NCBI GenBank assembly: GCA_902491795.1
Contig: CABUIX010000002.1
Span: 3,003-67,002 of the forward strand
Length of the DNA stretch: 64,000 bases
Source: an uncultured Bacteroidales bacterium
GTDB taxonomy: Bacteria > Bacteroidota > Bacteroidia > Bacteroidales > UBA932
Direction: 5' to 3'
Shown: positions 1 through 7,957 of the stretch, piece after piece
Position numbering within the stretch: the first letter of the stretch is position 1
Layout: every line of letters starts with the position of its first letter
The notes under the pieces: generated by a model
What the model saw: only the letters and a program-made list of their open reading frames with translations
Told to the model about the DNA's origin: nothing
Databases searched by the model: none
Position numbers and translations under genes: made by a program

Positions 1-195
1 GTCACCTATCTCCTTGCAGATATCGCGGGAATTCTTCTTGAGTATCGCATCGCTCAGTTCATACACTTCCTCCTCGGTCATGGGACGTATAGACTCCATG
101 GTCTGGTCCGCATTCCACGGGCAATGCTCACGAAGTTCGTCCATAACGTCAAGAAGCCGGCCGAATGCAGCCAACTTTTCTTCTTTTGTATGCAT
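1..195 (-). CDS. mazG: MazG nucleoside triphosphate pyrophosphohydrolase, 5' end only
   Basis: The first 65 codons of a gene that runs off the left edge of the window. MazG hydrolyses non-canonical nucleoside triphosphates to monophosphates in the cytosol. The visible part has the family opening: a helix followed by CPWNADQT (canonical CPWD.KQT), then MTEEEVYEL, which carries acidic residues of the metal-binding helix EExxE. The ATG at 195 is preceded by a TAnnTTTG box on this strand at 225-218, so it is divergently transcribed from the acetyl-CoA hydrolase gene. The catalytic second half cannot be seen. Confidence 0.85.
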   Translation of the reverse strand, partial: MHTKEEKLAAFGRLLDVMDELREHCPWNADQTMESIRPMTEEEVYELSDAILKKNSRDICKEIGD

Positions 196-202
196 ATTTT
201 GC

Positions 203-210
203 TATTTTTG
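203..210 (+). promoter_or_regulatory. -7 box TATTTTTG upstream of the acetyl-CoA hydrolase gene
   Basis: Exact match to the Bacteroidota housekeeping -7 element TAnnTTTG, 31 bases before the ATG at 242. It faces a matching box for mazG on the other strand, so both start sites fall in a 50-bp divergent region. No TTTG with ideal spacing was found upstream. Confidence 0.55.
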
Positions 211-217
211 CCAGGTG

Positions 218-225
218 CAAAATTA
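218..225 (-). promoter_or_regulatory. -7 box TAATTTTG for mazG
   Basis: Reads TAATTTTG on the minus strand, 22 bases before the mazG ATG at 195. It matches TAnnTTTG and is paired with the plus-strand box at 203-210. Confidence 0.5.
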
Positions 226-241
226 AGAAAAAATACACCTG

Positions 242-1543
242 ATGAAAAATCCGAAATATGTTTCCGCCGATGAGGCCGTGAGCCACATCCCCTCGCATTG
301 TCATGTTCACCTGAGCAGTGTGGCAAGCGTGCCCCACTGTCTGATACAGGCGCTCTGCCGAAGAGCCGATGCCGGAGACGTGACAGACCTGCATTTTCAC
401 CACTTCCACACCGAAGGCCCGGCACCTTACAGCGACCCGCAGTATGAAGGCATTTTCTTCGAGCAGGGCTTCTTCGTGGGGCCCAACGTCAGGAAGAACG
501 TCAACGGAGGCTATGCGGACTACCTCCCGGTGCATCTTGGAGAAAGCCAGAGACTCTACAGACACGGGCACATCAAATTGGGTGCAGCCCTGGTCAACAT
601 CTCCCTCCCGGACAAGGAAGGCAGGGTCAGTCTCGGAACCTCGGTCGACTGTTCAGTGGCCGCGGTCGAGACCGCAGACCTGGTGATCGGGGTCATCAAC
701 CCGAATGTCCCCTACGCCCATGGTGACCTTCTCAACCTCAACCAGTTCGACTACCTGGTCAAGGACGACTGCCCGCTGGTGACGGCCGCTTTTGCCGAGC
801 CCACTCCGACTGAAGTGCTGATCGGCAAGAACTGCGCTGCTCTGGTTGACGACGGGGACTGCATACAGATGGGAATCGGAGCACTCCCGAATGCTCTTGC
901 CGCACAACTTCACGCTCACAAGCACCTCGGGCTGCACACCGAAATGTTTGCCGACGGTCTCATGCGACTGATAAAGAGCGGGGTAATCGACGGATCGCTC
1001 AAAAAAATCGACACCGGAAAGGTGGTGGCATCCTTTCTGCTCGGATCCCAGGATGTCTACTCATTCATTGACGACAATCCAGCAGTGCTGATGAAGGACA
1101 TCAAATACACCAACAACCCAATGGTCATCGCGCAGAATCCCCACATGAAAGCCATCAATTCGGCAACCGAAGTTGACCTTACCGGCCAAATCTGCGCCGA
1201 CTCGATAGGCACAAGGATATTCAGCGGCACTGGAGGCCAGCTGGAATTTGTCAGGGGCGCCTCGATGTCCGAAGGCGGAAAGAGCATAACGGCCTTTGCA
1301 TCGAGGACAAACAGGGGAAAGAACAAGATAGTCGCCCAGCTGAACCCCGGAGCGGGCGTGGTAACTCCCCGCGCCGATGCTCACTGGATTGTCACGGAAT
1401 ACGGAGCCGTGGATCTTTACGGAAAGAGTCTGCAGGAAAGGGCCAAACTGCTGATCAGCATCGCGCATCCGGATGACCGGGAGATGCTCGACCGCGAGGC
1501 ATTCGAACGCTTCGGGCCGCATTATCACAATTTCTCGGTATAG
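242..1543 (+). CDS. Acetyl-CoA hydrolase / 4-hydroxybutyrate-type CoA-transferase family
   Basis: A 433-residue protein of the family that contains acetyl-CoA hydrolase, succinyl-CoA:acetate and 4-hydroxybutyrate CoA-transferases. The catalytic glutamate that forms the glutamyl-CoA thioester is E234 in HTEMFADG, and glycine-rich CoA-binding segments are present (GIGALPNALA near 223; GTGGQLEF near 328). The length is normal and the gene is intact. In fermentative anaerobes such enzymes move CoA between acetate and other short acids. The acetate kinase and PduL genes 11 kb away fit acetate metabolism, but the acceptor acid cannot be read from sequence. It is monocistronic, with its own promoter and a strong terminator. 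Confidence 0.85.
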   Translation: MKNPKYVSADEAVSHIPSHCHVHLSSVASVPHCLIQALCRRADAGDVTDLHFHHFHTEGPAPYSDPQYEGIFFEQGFFVGPNVRKNVNGGYADYLPVHLGESQRLYRHGHIKLGAALVNISLPDKEGRVSLGTSVDCSVAAVETADLVIGVINPNVPYAHGDLLNLNQFDYLVKDDCPLVTAAFAEPTPTEVLIGKNCAALVDDGDCIQMGIGALPNALAAQLHAHKHLGLHTEMFADGLMRLIKSGVIDGSLKKIDTGKVVASFLLGSQDVYSFIDDNPAVLMKDIKYTNNPMVIAQNPHMKAINSATEVDLTGQICADSIGTRIFSGTGGQLEFVRGASMSEGGKSITAFASRTNRGKNKIVAQLNPGAGVVTPRADAHWIVTEYGAVDLYGKSLQERAKLLISIAHPDDREMLDREAFERFGPHYHNFSV

Positions 1544-1560
1544 TGCACCACGCGCACGAA

Positions 1561-1589
1561 AAGCCCGTCATGTCATGACGGGCTTTTTT
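1561..1589 (+). terminator. Rho-independent terminator, probably bidirectional
   Basis: A 12-bp arm beginning AAGCCCGTCATG and its complement around a single T (the tip must open to form a loop), followed by TTTT on the plus strand. It sits 18 bases after the hydrolase stop and 27 bases beyond the convergent membrane-protein gene. Confidence 0.8.
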
Positions 1590-1615
1590 CATTGTCTGCA
1601 TATATTCAGGGCACG

Positions 1616-1933
1616 TCACAAAACCGAGCGCAAGAAAGAGTTAAGCTGTACGGCAAACAGGATGCATGCCGCTGTCTGTGCTCCATACATAACCCATGTG
1701 TCAGGACAGTTCCAGCAAGTGTCAGTCGCAAGGGAACATGCAAAAACCACACAAAGGACCATACAGACAAGCAATGTCAGCAGCAGGACCGTAAGCGATA
1801 CCTTGGCCTCGAGGCTAATTCTCTTTTGTGGCAGACGGTTCATCACTCTGCGGGTAAACCATTTGTCATGGCGCGGACAGGGAACATGCTCGCTGAAAAG
1901 TTCCCGCAATCTGTCATCATTCAACTCTTTCAT
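1616..1933 (-). CDS. Small two-helix membrane protein, possible anti-sigma partner
   Basis: A 105-residue protein not recognised by family. Residues 1-40 are charged and soluble (with C19 and H22 in a CPRHDKWF segment), followed by two hydrophobic segments at about 44-68 and 81-97. Its ATG lies 17 bases inside the end of the ECF sigma gene, so the two are translationally coupled. A small membrane protein cotranscribed just downstream of an ECF sigma with a cytosolic N-terminus is the usual layout of an anti-sigma factor, but no ZAS or HxxxCxxC motif is evident. The assignment therefore rests on position. Confidence 0.5.
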   Translation of the reverse strand: MKELNDDRLRELFSEHVPCPRHDKWFTRRVMNRLPQKRISLEAKVSLTVLLLTLLVCMVLCVVFACSLATDTCWNCPDTWVMYGAQTAACILFAVQLNSFLRSVL

Positions 1934-2474
1934 ATCCGTTTTTTTTCAAATATTCCCCCAATTTCTGCCGGGAACGTGAAAGGTGTGACTTGACCGTTCC
2001 CTCCGGCATGCCAGTAACCTCGGCTATGCGGGCAACGGCCATATCCTCCATAAAATAAAGTGTGGCGACAGTGCGCTCTTCCGGACGCAGAACCTTCAGC
2101 GCTCCGGCCATGTCAAGCCTGCGGTCAAACGGTTCCGGTGCCTGAGGCATCACCACGGTCTCGTCTATCGGCGAGAAACTGCACTTGCCGCGCCTGCGCA
2201 TTTCATCGCAGTAGAGATTGTACGCTACCCTGAAGAGCCAGGTGGAAAATGAGGATAGCCCCTTGTAGCTGCGAATGCGGTAATAGACCTTGATGAATGT
2301 CTCTTCCGCCAGGTCGTCGCTCGCGGGGCCGTCACCGCCCGTCAGGCCAAGAAAAAACCGCTTTACCCTGCCCTGGTATTTGTCGACCAGCGCGGCGAAG
2401 GCCTTGCGGTCGTCAAACAGGGCACAGCGTGTAACCAGCAGCATGTCCTCAGTCCTGTCCACAGCTTTCTGCAA
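1917..2474 (-). CDS. ECF-family RNA polymerase sigma factor
   Basis: A 185-residue sigma-70 family factor with region 2 (DLAEETFIKVYYRI, then STWLFRVAYNLYCDEMRR, which binds core and the -10 element) and region 4 (ATLYFMEDMAVARIAEVTGMPEGTVKSHLSRSRQKL, a helix-turn-helix that reads the -35). The regions 3.0-3.2 are absent, as in all ECF factors. It is the middle gene of a minus-strand operon, 12 bases after the DUF6249-like gene and overlapping the small membrane protein. This resembles envelope-stress sigma operons of Bacteroidales; its regulon is not evident from the sequence. Confidence 0.9.
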   Translation of the reverse strand: MQKAVDRTEDMLLVTRCALFDDRKAFAALVDKYQGRVKRFFLGLTGGDGPASDDLAEETFIKVYYRIRSYKGLSSFSTWLFRVAYNLYCDEMRRRGKCSFSPIDETVVMPQAPEPFDRRLDMAGALKVLRPEERTVATLYFMEDMAVARIAEVTGMPEGTVKSHLSRSRQKLGEYLKKNGYERVE

Positions 2475-2486
2475 TCAGAAATCACG

Positions 2487-2960
2487 TCAGTCCGCCTGCT
2501 CGGTACCGCTGCCGCTGTCCTCCTCACGCGAAGATACGCGATAGAGGACCAGCTTCCCGGCGCCAACGAGGATACATATCAGCGCCAGACCGAAAATGAA
2601 AAGGCCATAGCCGCCGGCGAAGGCTTCCGTGCCTCCGATGCACCACTTCACGATGCTCCAGACAGCAAGGCCCAGACCTGTACCAATAAATATCAGTCCC
2701 TGATTAAGTGCAGCCAGTTTGCCTGGCTGGGCCTGCTTCGGACCGGAAGTCTCAAAAAACTGGTCTGGCAGTTCTCGGCCGGCCTCTATGGCCGTCTCAA
2801 TGACCCTGTAATGCGCCTGTTTCTGCTTGTTGCGGTAGTAGATGACGAAGAAGATCACCAGAAAAGTAAAAATAAAAGGCACGGTTATTCCAAATATTGG
2901 AATAAACGAGGAAATGACATCTTCTGCATCGGATTTTTTGGAAATCAACGTCTTCGGCAT
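2487..2960 (-). CDS. DUF6249-like membrane protein (body of an apparently frameshifted gene)
   Basis: A 157-residue frame with a membrane segment at about 20-42, a linker with RVIETAIEAGRELPDQFFE, and two further membrane segments at about 87-107 and 115-139. The pattern (first helix, then AIExGRELP, then paired helices) matches the DUF6249 proteins found beside ECF sigma factors in Bacteroidales. These normally begin with a cleaved signal peptide. Here a good signal peptide lies directly upstream in another frame (3027-2943), separated by a six-A tract. Read from the ATG at 2960 the protein has no signal peptide, so either this start is real and the upstream segment is a relic, or the gene is frameshifted. 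Confidence 0.6.
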   Translation of the reverse strand: MPKTLISKKSDAEDVISSFIPIFGITVPFIFTFLVIFFVIYYRNKQKQAHYRVIETAIEAGRELPDQFFETSGPKQAQPGKLAALNQGLIFIGTGLGLAVWSIVKWCIGGTEAFAGGYGLFIFGLALICILVGAGKLVLYRVSSREEDSGSGTEQAD

Positions 2961-3027
2961 GTGCGGCGACAGTCGCCCCGGTCCACAACATCAGTGAAAG
3001 CAGCACTGCCATCATGATTCTTTTCAT
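2938..3027 (-). other. Signal-peptide segment out of frame with the DUF6249-like gene
   Basis: From the ATG at 3027 the minus strand encodes a typical Sec signal (MKRIMMAVLLSLMLW, then TVAAHA-ED). The frame then meets AAAAAA near 2939-2934. Removing one A there would join it to KSDAEDVISSFIP of the gene at 2487-2960. The fused product would have the architecture expected for the family. Confidence 0.6.
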
Positions 3028-3222
3028 AATTGTCTCGTTTTATTCGTTCAACTTTTTGATCTTTTCCGGAAATTCACCCATTAGACGCAAACGACAATAC
3101 GTCAGGTTGCAGAAAAAGGCATTTTTTTCAATTCGTTCTTCAGCCGACAAGACTGGACAAAAAATATAGCATCCAAATTGCCAAAAATCGGTGGACAAAG
3201 GCTAAAGCAAACAAAAAAGCGA

Positions 3223-3230
3223 TAATTTTG
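3223..3230 (+). promoter_or_regulatory. -7 box TAATTTTG for the GNAT-nitrilase gene
   Basis: Exact TAnnTTTG match 25 bases before the ATG at 3256. The 228-bp divergent region it lies in (3028-3255) has no exact box for the minus-strand sigma operon, which may use another sigma factor. Confidence 0.5.
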
Positions 3231-3255
3231 CAAGTTCGAAACCAACAGTAGAGTC

Positions 3256-4800
3256 ATGAAACCGAAAGAAATCAATAAAGTCGAGATCCGCAACCTTCAG
3301 AGAGAGGACTACGACCAGCTGGCAAGTTCATTTACACGGGTGTATGCAGACGGCAGCGACGTGTTCTGGACCCCCGAACAGATAGACAAGCTCATACGCA
3401 TCTTTCCCGAAGGACAGATCGTCACCGTGGTGGACGGGAAGATAGTGGGATGCGCACTGTCGATCATCGTCAACTACAATGATGTGAAGAACGACCACAC
3501 CTATGCCCAGGTGACCGGAAACGAAACCTTCAACACCCACACGCGCAAAGGCAATATCCTCTATGGCATAGAGGTGTTCGTTCATCCTGACTACCGTGGA
3601 CTGCGCCTCGCCAGACGCATGTACGACTACCGCAAGGAGCTGTGCGAGAAACTCAACCTCAAAGCCATCATGTTCGGAGGCCGTCTTCCCAACTACCACA
3701 AATACGCCGACCAGATGCGCCCCAAGGAATATATCGACAAGGTGCGCAAGCGCGAGATATTCGACCCTGTGCTGCTCTTCCAGCTCTCAAACGATTTCCA
3801 CGTGCGAAAGGTAATGCGCAACTATCTGCCGAACGACGAGGAATCCAAGCACTTCGCGTGCCTGCTCCAATGGGACAACATCTACTACCAGGAACCGACC
3901 GAAGAGTACGTGTCTCCCAAGACAACGGTAAGAGTAGGCCTTGTGCAGTGGCAGATGCGCAGCTACAAGACCCTGGACGACCTGTTCGAGCAGGTGGAGT
4001 TCTTCGTGGATTCCGTAAGCAGCTACCAGAGCGACTTCGTACTCTTCCCGGAGTATTTCAATGCGCCTCTAATGGCAAGGTTCAACGATGAGAGCGAGTC
4101 TGAAGCCATACGTGGACTGGCCCAATACACCGACGAAATACGTGAGCGTTTCGTGAATCTGGCAATCCGGTACAACATAAACATCATCACCGGCAGCATG
4201 CCGCTCATAAAGGAGGACGGGCTGTTATACAACATCGGCTACCTCTGCCGCCGCGACGGAACTTTCGAGATGTACGAGAAGCTGCATATCACTCCGGATG
4301 AGATGAAATGCTGGGGTCTCAATGGAGGCAAGGCCATCCGGACTTTCGAAACGGACTGCGCCAAGATAGGCGTGCTCATATGCTACGACGTGGAGTTCCC
4401 TGAACTGTCCCGTATCATGGCCGGCGACGGAATGCAGATACTTTTCGTCCCGTTCCTCACCGACACCCAGAATGCATATTCCCGCATAAGGGCTTGTGCA
4501 CAGGCACGCGCGATCGAGAACGAATGCTTCGTGGTCATTGCAGGAAGCGTGGGCAATCTTCCGAAAGTACGCAACATGGATATCCAGTATGCTCAGTCAG
4601 GCGTGTTCACGCCGTGTGACTTCGCATTCCCGACAGACGGACGGCGAGCCGAAGCTACTCCCAATACCGAGATGATACTGATTTCCGACGTGGATCTGAA
4701 CCTGCTCAACGAACTGCACACCTACGGCAGCGTGAGGAATCTCAAGGACCGCCGCAGTGACCTTTATGAGGTAAGGATGAAAAAGGTAAGCCAGGAATAA
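3256..4800 (+). CDS. GNAT acetyltransferase - carbon-nitrogen hydrolase fusion
   Basis: A 514-residue two-domain protein. Residues 8-205 form a GNAT acetyltransferase-like domain, with the acetyl-CoA loop at VHPDYRGLRLARRMY near 113. Residues 225-500 form a nitrilase-superfamily amidase with the full catalytic triad: E266 in FPEYF, K342 in YEKLHI and C376 in ICYDVEFPE. This fusion is known in Bacteroidota and other bacteria, but its substrate is not established. It stands alone with its own promoter and a hairpin after the stop. The intact triad argues that the amidase half is active. Confidence 0.88.
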   Translation: MKPKEINKVEIRNLQREDYDQLASSFTRVYADGSDVFWTPEQIDKLIRIFPEGQIVTVVDGKIVGCALSIIVNYNDVKNDHTYAQVTGNETFNTHTRKGNILYGIEVFVHPDYRGLRLARRMYDYRKELCEKLNLKAIMFGGRLPNYHKYADQMRPKEYIDKVRKREIFDPVLLFQLSNDFHVRKVMRNYLPNDEESKHFACLLQWDNIYYQEPTEEYVSPKTTVRVGLVQWQMRSYKTLDDLFEQVEFFVDSVSSYQSDFVLFPEYFNAPLMARFNDESESEAIRGLAQYTDEIRERFVNLAIRYNINIITGSMPLIKEDGLLYNIGYLCRRDGTFEMYEKLHITPDEMKCWGLNGGKAIRTFETDCAKIGVLICYDVEFPELSRIMAGDGMQILFVPFLTDTQNAYSRIRACAQARAIENECFVVIAGSVGNLPKVRNMDIQYAQSGVFTPCDFAFPTDGRRAEATPNTEMILISDVDLNLLNELHTYGSVRNLKDRRSDLYEVRMKKVSQE

Positions 4801-4832
4801 GGAAGGTTTTGCAGAGAGTCTGCAAACAGAAG

Positions 4833-4872
4833 TACCCCCGAGGGCAGACAACCGTTCTGCCTCCGGGGGTAT
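4833..4872. terminator. Hairpin between convergent genes
   Basis: Arms TACCCCCGAGGGCAGA and TCTGCCTCCGGGGGTA pair over about 16 positions with two mismatches. It lies between the ends of the GNAT-nitrilase gene (4800) and the kinase-like gene (4893). The T-tract is poor on both strands, so strength is uncertain. Confidence 0.55.
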
Positions 4873-4892
4873 TCATTTCTACGCATGGGCGT

Positions 4893-5489
4893 TCAGTTTT
4901 TCGGAGACGCCAGCAGCCCGGAGCGGACTGCAAATTCTATTATGAAGTCTGCAGTGCCCTCAAGGCCAAGAATGGAAGAGTCAACGCAAAGATCATAATT
5001 GGAAGCGACGCCCCAGTTGCCGAAGGTGAAGAAATTGTACCAGCTTTCGCGCGACTTGTCCTTCTTCACAATCTGCTTTGAGGCATCTTCAAGAGTCATT
5101 CCCGAGCGGGAAGAGACCAGTTTCTGCCTCCACTCCAGAGGAGCGCACACAAAGACATTGAGGCATTTCATGTCCCTTAGGACATAATCAGCGGCACGGC
5201 CAACGAATATGGCACTTCCCGCCTCGGCAATCCCTCGTATGGTATCGCTCTGAATCTTGAAAAGGCCCTCGTCGTTGATTGCGTTCTGCGAATATCCGAA
5301 AGAGAAGAAACGTTTCTTCTCGTCGTTGTTCCTGAAGAACTCGGGCTGGACTCCGCTCTGCTCGGCCGCCTTCAGGAGCAGTTCATTGTCATAGACATCT
5401 ATTCCGAGTTTCTCTCCGATGATGCTCGCAATTGTCCTTCCTCCGCTGCCATACTGGCGGCCTATATTGATTATAACCTTGTTTTCCAT
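4893..5489 (-). CDS. Cytidylate kinase-like family protein
   Basis: A 198-residue P-loop protein of the cytidylate kinase-like family common in gut Bacteroidales. The N-terminus IIINIGRQYGSGGRTIASIIGEKLG contains the phosphate-binding loop GRQYGSGGR, and GRAADYVL near 96 is a second conserved segment. True Cmk is distinct, so the nucleotide specificity is unknown. It is the last gene of a four-gene minus-strand operon, 16 bases after the MATE exporter. Confidence 0.8.
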   Translation of the reverse strand: MENKVIINIGRQYGSGGRTIASIIGEKLGIDVYDNELLLKAAEQSGVQPEFFRNNDEKKRFFSFGYSQNAINDEGLFKIQSDTIRGIAEAGSAIFVGRAADYVLRDMKCLNVFVCAPLEWRQKLVSSRSGMTLEDASKQIVKKDKSRESWYNFFTFGNWGVASNYDLCVDSSILGLEGTADFIIEFAVRSGLLASPKN

Positions 5490-5505
5490 AAGCCAAGCAT
5501 ATTAA

Positions 5506-6906
5506 TTATTTGATTGCACTGCCGAGTATGGATGCATCCTCGCCGTCCTTGAGCTTGTCGAACTTGCGCATGAGCCTGAACACGAAAACAGCAGCCATGA
5601 CCATACTGATGAAGTCAGCCACAGGGAAACTGATCCACACGCCCTTGACCCCGAACCATATAGGAAGCAGATAGACAAAGGGCAGCAGGCACAGCAGTTG
5701 CCTCGAGAGAGAAAGCACGATGGCTATCTTGACCATTCCGAGACACTGGAACAAGTTTCCCGCCACTATGTTGAAACCGACAAGGGCCACACAGATATTC
5801 ATGACCCTCAACCCCTTGGAAGCAAGATCTATCATTTCGGAATCATTCGTGAACAATCCAACTGCCACCCGAGGAAAGAACATTGAGACAACAAAGCACA
5901 AGGTGGTCACAAGGACCTCCCACTTGGCAGTCATGATGAACACTTCCTTTACCCTGTGATACTGGCGCGCTCCGTAGTTGTATCCCGCTATAGGCTGCAG
6001 TCCCTGATTGAAGCCCATGCATATCATCAGGAAAAATATGGTCACGCGGTTGACTATTCCGTATGCTCCGATTGACATGTCGCTTCCGTATTTGGCGAGC
6101 TGCTGGTTGATCATCATGGCAACGAGCGACGATGCGGCATTCATCAGGAACGGTCCTATGCCTATCGCGAAACACTGTCCGGCTATTCTCCTGTCAATCT
6201 GGAGCAGAGGCTTGGTGAAATGCAGCAGACGGGACTTGTCGGAGAAGAACCTGAACGTGTACATCAGTGCAACTATCTGGCAGGCCACCGTCGCTATAGC
6301 GGCTCCCTTGATTCCCATATGGAAACCGAAAATCAGGATAGGGTCAAGAATGGCGTTCGATATCACCGTAAACAACGTAAGTCCCATCGCGGTCTTCGGG
6401 TGTCCGGACGAACGTATAAGGTTGTTGAAGCCGAAATACAGATGCGTCACGACATTTCCGAGCAGGATGATTGACATGTATTCCCTCGCGTAGAAAATCG
6501 TGTTGTTGCTCGCACCGAAGAAAAACAGTATCGGATCGAGGAACGACAGAGTTATCACCGAAAAAACTATTCCTATGATCAGGTTAAGAGAAAACACGTT
6601 CGAGAGTACCTTCTTGGCCGTGTCATAGTTTTTCTGTCCCAAAAGAACAGATATAAGTGTCATTCCCCCAACTCCGACCAGCGTTCCCATCGCCGCCGAA
6701 AGATTCATCAGAGGGAAAGTAACCGCGAGACCGCTTATCGCGTCCGCACCCACTCCGGGTATATGGCCGATATAGATGCTGTCGACCATATTGTACAAAG
6801 AAGCTGCGGTCTGGGCAATTATTCCCGGGACCGCATACATCTTCAAAAGCTTGCCTATCTTCTCTGTTCCAAGTTCCGTAGGAGCAGCTGAACCAACAAA
6901 TGACAT
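5506..6906 (-). CDS. MATE family multidrug/toxin efflux transporter
   Basis: A 466-residue polytopic inner-membrane protein with about 12 predicted helices in two homologous halves. MATE signatures include GLAVTFPLMNLSAAMGTLVGVGG in the first half and MGFNQGLQPIAGYNYGAR near 298, the usual start of helix 8. These transporters export cationic drugs or metabolites using Na+ or H+ gradients. The gene lies between the FKBP lipoprotein (10 bases upstream) and the kinase-like gene, all on one strand, so it is probably cotranscribed. The substrate cannot be inferred. Confidence 0.92.
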   Translation of the reverse strand: MSFVGSAAPTELGTEKIGKLLKMYAVPGIIAQTAASLYNMVDSIYIGHIPGVGADAISGLAVTFPLMNLSAAMGTLVGVGGMTLISVLLGQKNYDTAKKVLSNVFSLNLIIGIVFSVITLSFLDPILFFFGASNNTIFYAREYMSIILLGNVVTHLYFGFNNLIRSSGHPKTAMGLTLFTVISNAILDPILIFGFHMGIKGAAIATVACQIVALMYTFRFFSDKSRLLHFTKPLLQIDRRIAGQCFAIGIGPFLMNAASSLVAMMINQQLAKYGSDMSIGAYGIVNRVTIFFLMICMGFNQGLQPIAGYNYGARQYHRVKEVFIMTAKWEVLVTTLCFVVSMFFPRVAVGLFTNDSEMIDLASKGLRVMNICVALVGFNIVAGNLFQCLGMVKIAIVLSLSRQLLCLLPFVYLLPIWFGVKGVWISFPVADFISMVMAAVFVFRLMRKFDKLKDGEDASILGSAIK

Positions 6907-6916
6907 ATATTATAAT

Positions 6917-7957
6917 CTAATCTTCCTTGTCCACTATCTCTATGTCAAATCTCAGAGGGGAATAGCCTGGAATCTTCTCTCCGGATCCCGAAGATCCATA
7001 TCCCAATGTAGAATAAAATATGCATGTGCCGGCTTCATGCGGCCGCATGTTCCATAGCGCATACGAGAAGCCCTCAATCAGGTTGCTGGTGGTACTGCTT
7101 CCCATGGTAATCTCAGTATATTCCTCGTCCTCGCCAGGCCAGTTGATCTGCAACGGCTCATAGGTGGCGGAACTTGACTCAAGTCCATAAAATCTCGCGG
7201 TGTCACGTATGTTCGTGTCGAAAGCCTGGCCGTCAAGACGCTTGGCCACATAATTTATGTAGATCGTGGTGTCGCTGGGGAACGCGGCGGTGTCACTCGG
7301 CTCCTTTGTCCTGATGTAATAGAATCCATACCTCAGGGAATCTGTCACGGAGACTTCCGGAAAATTGTGCGAAAGATAACTTCCGATGGAATCTATCTGC
7401 CACTGGGTGATATTGTCAACCACTCCGGTCACCTCGATGTCATAAATGTAACTTGTTCCGGAAACGTTCGACACATATTCTTCCGGGGTGTCATAGCGAT
7501 ATGAGGTGAACAGCCATCCGGGAATGATCACCTTCTTGGTGCCGCCAACCCTCATGCTGCTGATTGCCTCGTCAACGCCGGCATAGAGTGAGTTTCCTAT
7601 TCTGCTCCAGACTTGCGGACCATAATAATTATACTCTTCGTATGTGCCGAGCTGCTTTGCCACCGACTCTCTCGTGGTGGCCGAAATGTTCCCGTCAAGC
7701 CCGGAAATGACATAATTGGCAATCACATACGGACTCTGCTCGTAATCGCCCACCGGATCCCCGTCGCCTTCAGTCTCCTCGATGACATATGCACCGAGAG
7801 GGGTCGGCTCCAGATCAGGATAATGGACAAGCATCCACGCATCAAAGTATTCCTTGTCGGAAACACCCGATGAACTTGATGCCTCCTTTGCACACCCTGC
7901 CACAGCAATCATGGACAGCAGGGATATTGAATATAAAATAGTTCTGTTCATTTTCAT
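6917..7957 (-). CDS. FKBP-type peptidyl-prolyl isomerase lipoprotein
   Basis: A 346-residue lipoprotein. A signal peptide ends in the lipobox VAGC with acylated C22, so it is anchored in the envelope. Two FKBP-like units are visible: the first near 80-180 (with RVGGTKKVIIPGW) and the second near 230-343 (YVAKRLDGQAFDTN, GFSYALWNMRPHEAGTCIFYSTLGYGSSG, then FDIEIV). The second has the normal FKBP order, while the first is more divergent. It probably folds or checks periplasmic proteins. The start overlaps the stop of the nrnA-like gene by ATGA. Confidence 0.85.
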   Translation of the reverse strand: MKMNRTILYSISLLSMIAVAGCAKEASSSSGVSDKEYFDAWMLVHYPDLEPTPLGAYVIEETEGDGDPVGDYEQSPYVIANYVISGLDGNISATTRESVAKQLGTYEEYNYYGPQVWSRIGNSLYAGVDEAISSMRVGGTKKVIIPGWLFTSYRYDTPEEYVSNVSGTSYIYDIEVTGVVDNITQWQIDSIGSYLSHNFPEVSVTDSLRYGFYYIRTKEPSDTAAFPSDTTIYINYVAKRLDGQAFDTNIRDTARFYGLESSSATYEPLQINWPGEDEEYTEITMGSSTTSNLIEGFSYALWNMRPHEAGTCIFYSTLGYGSSGSGEKIPGYSPLRFDIEIVDKED

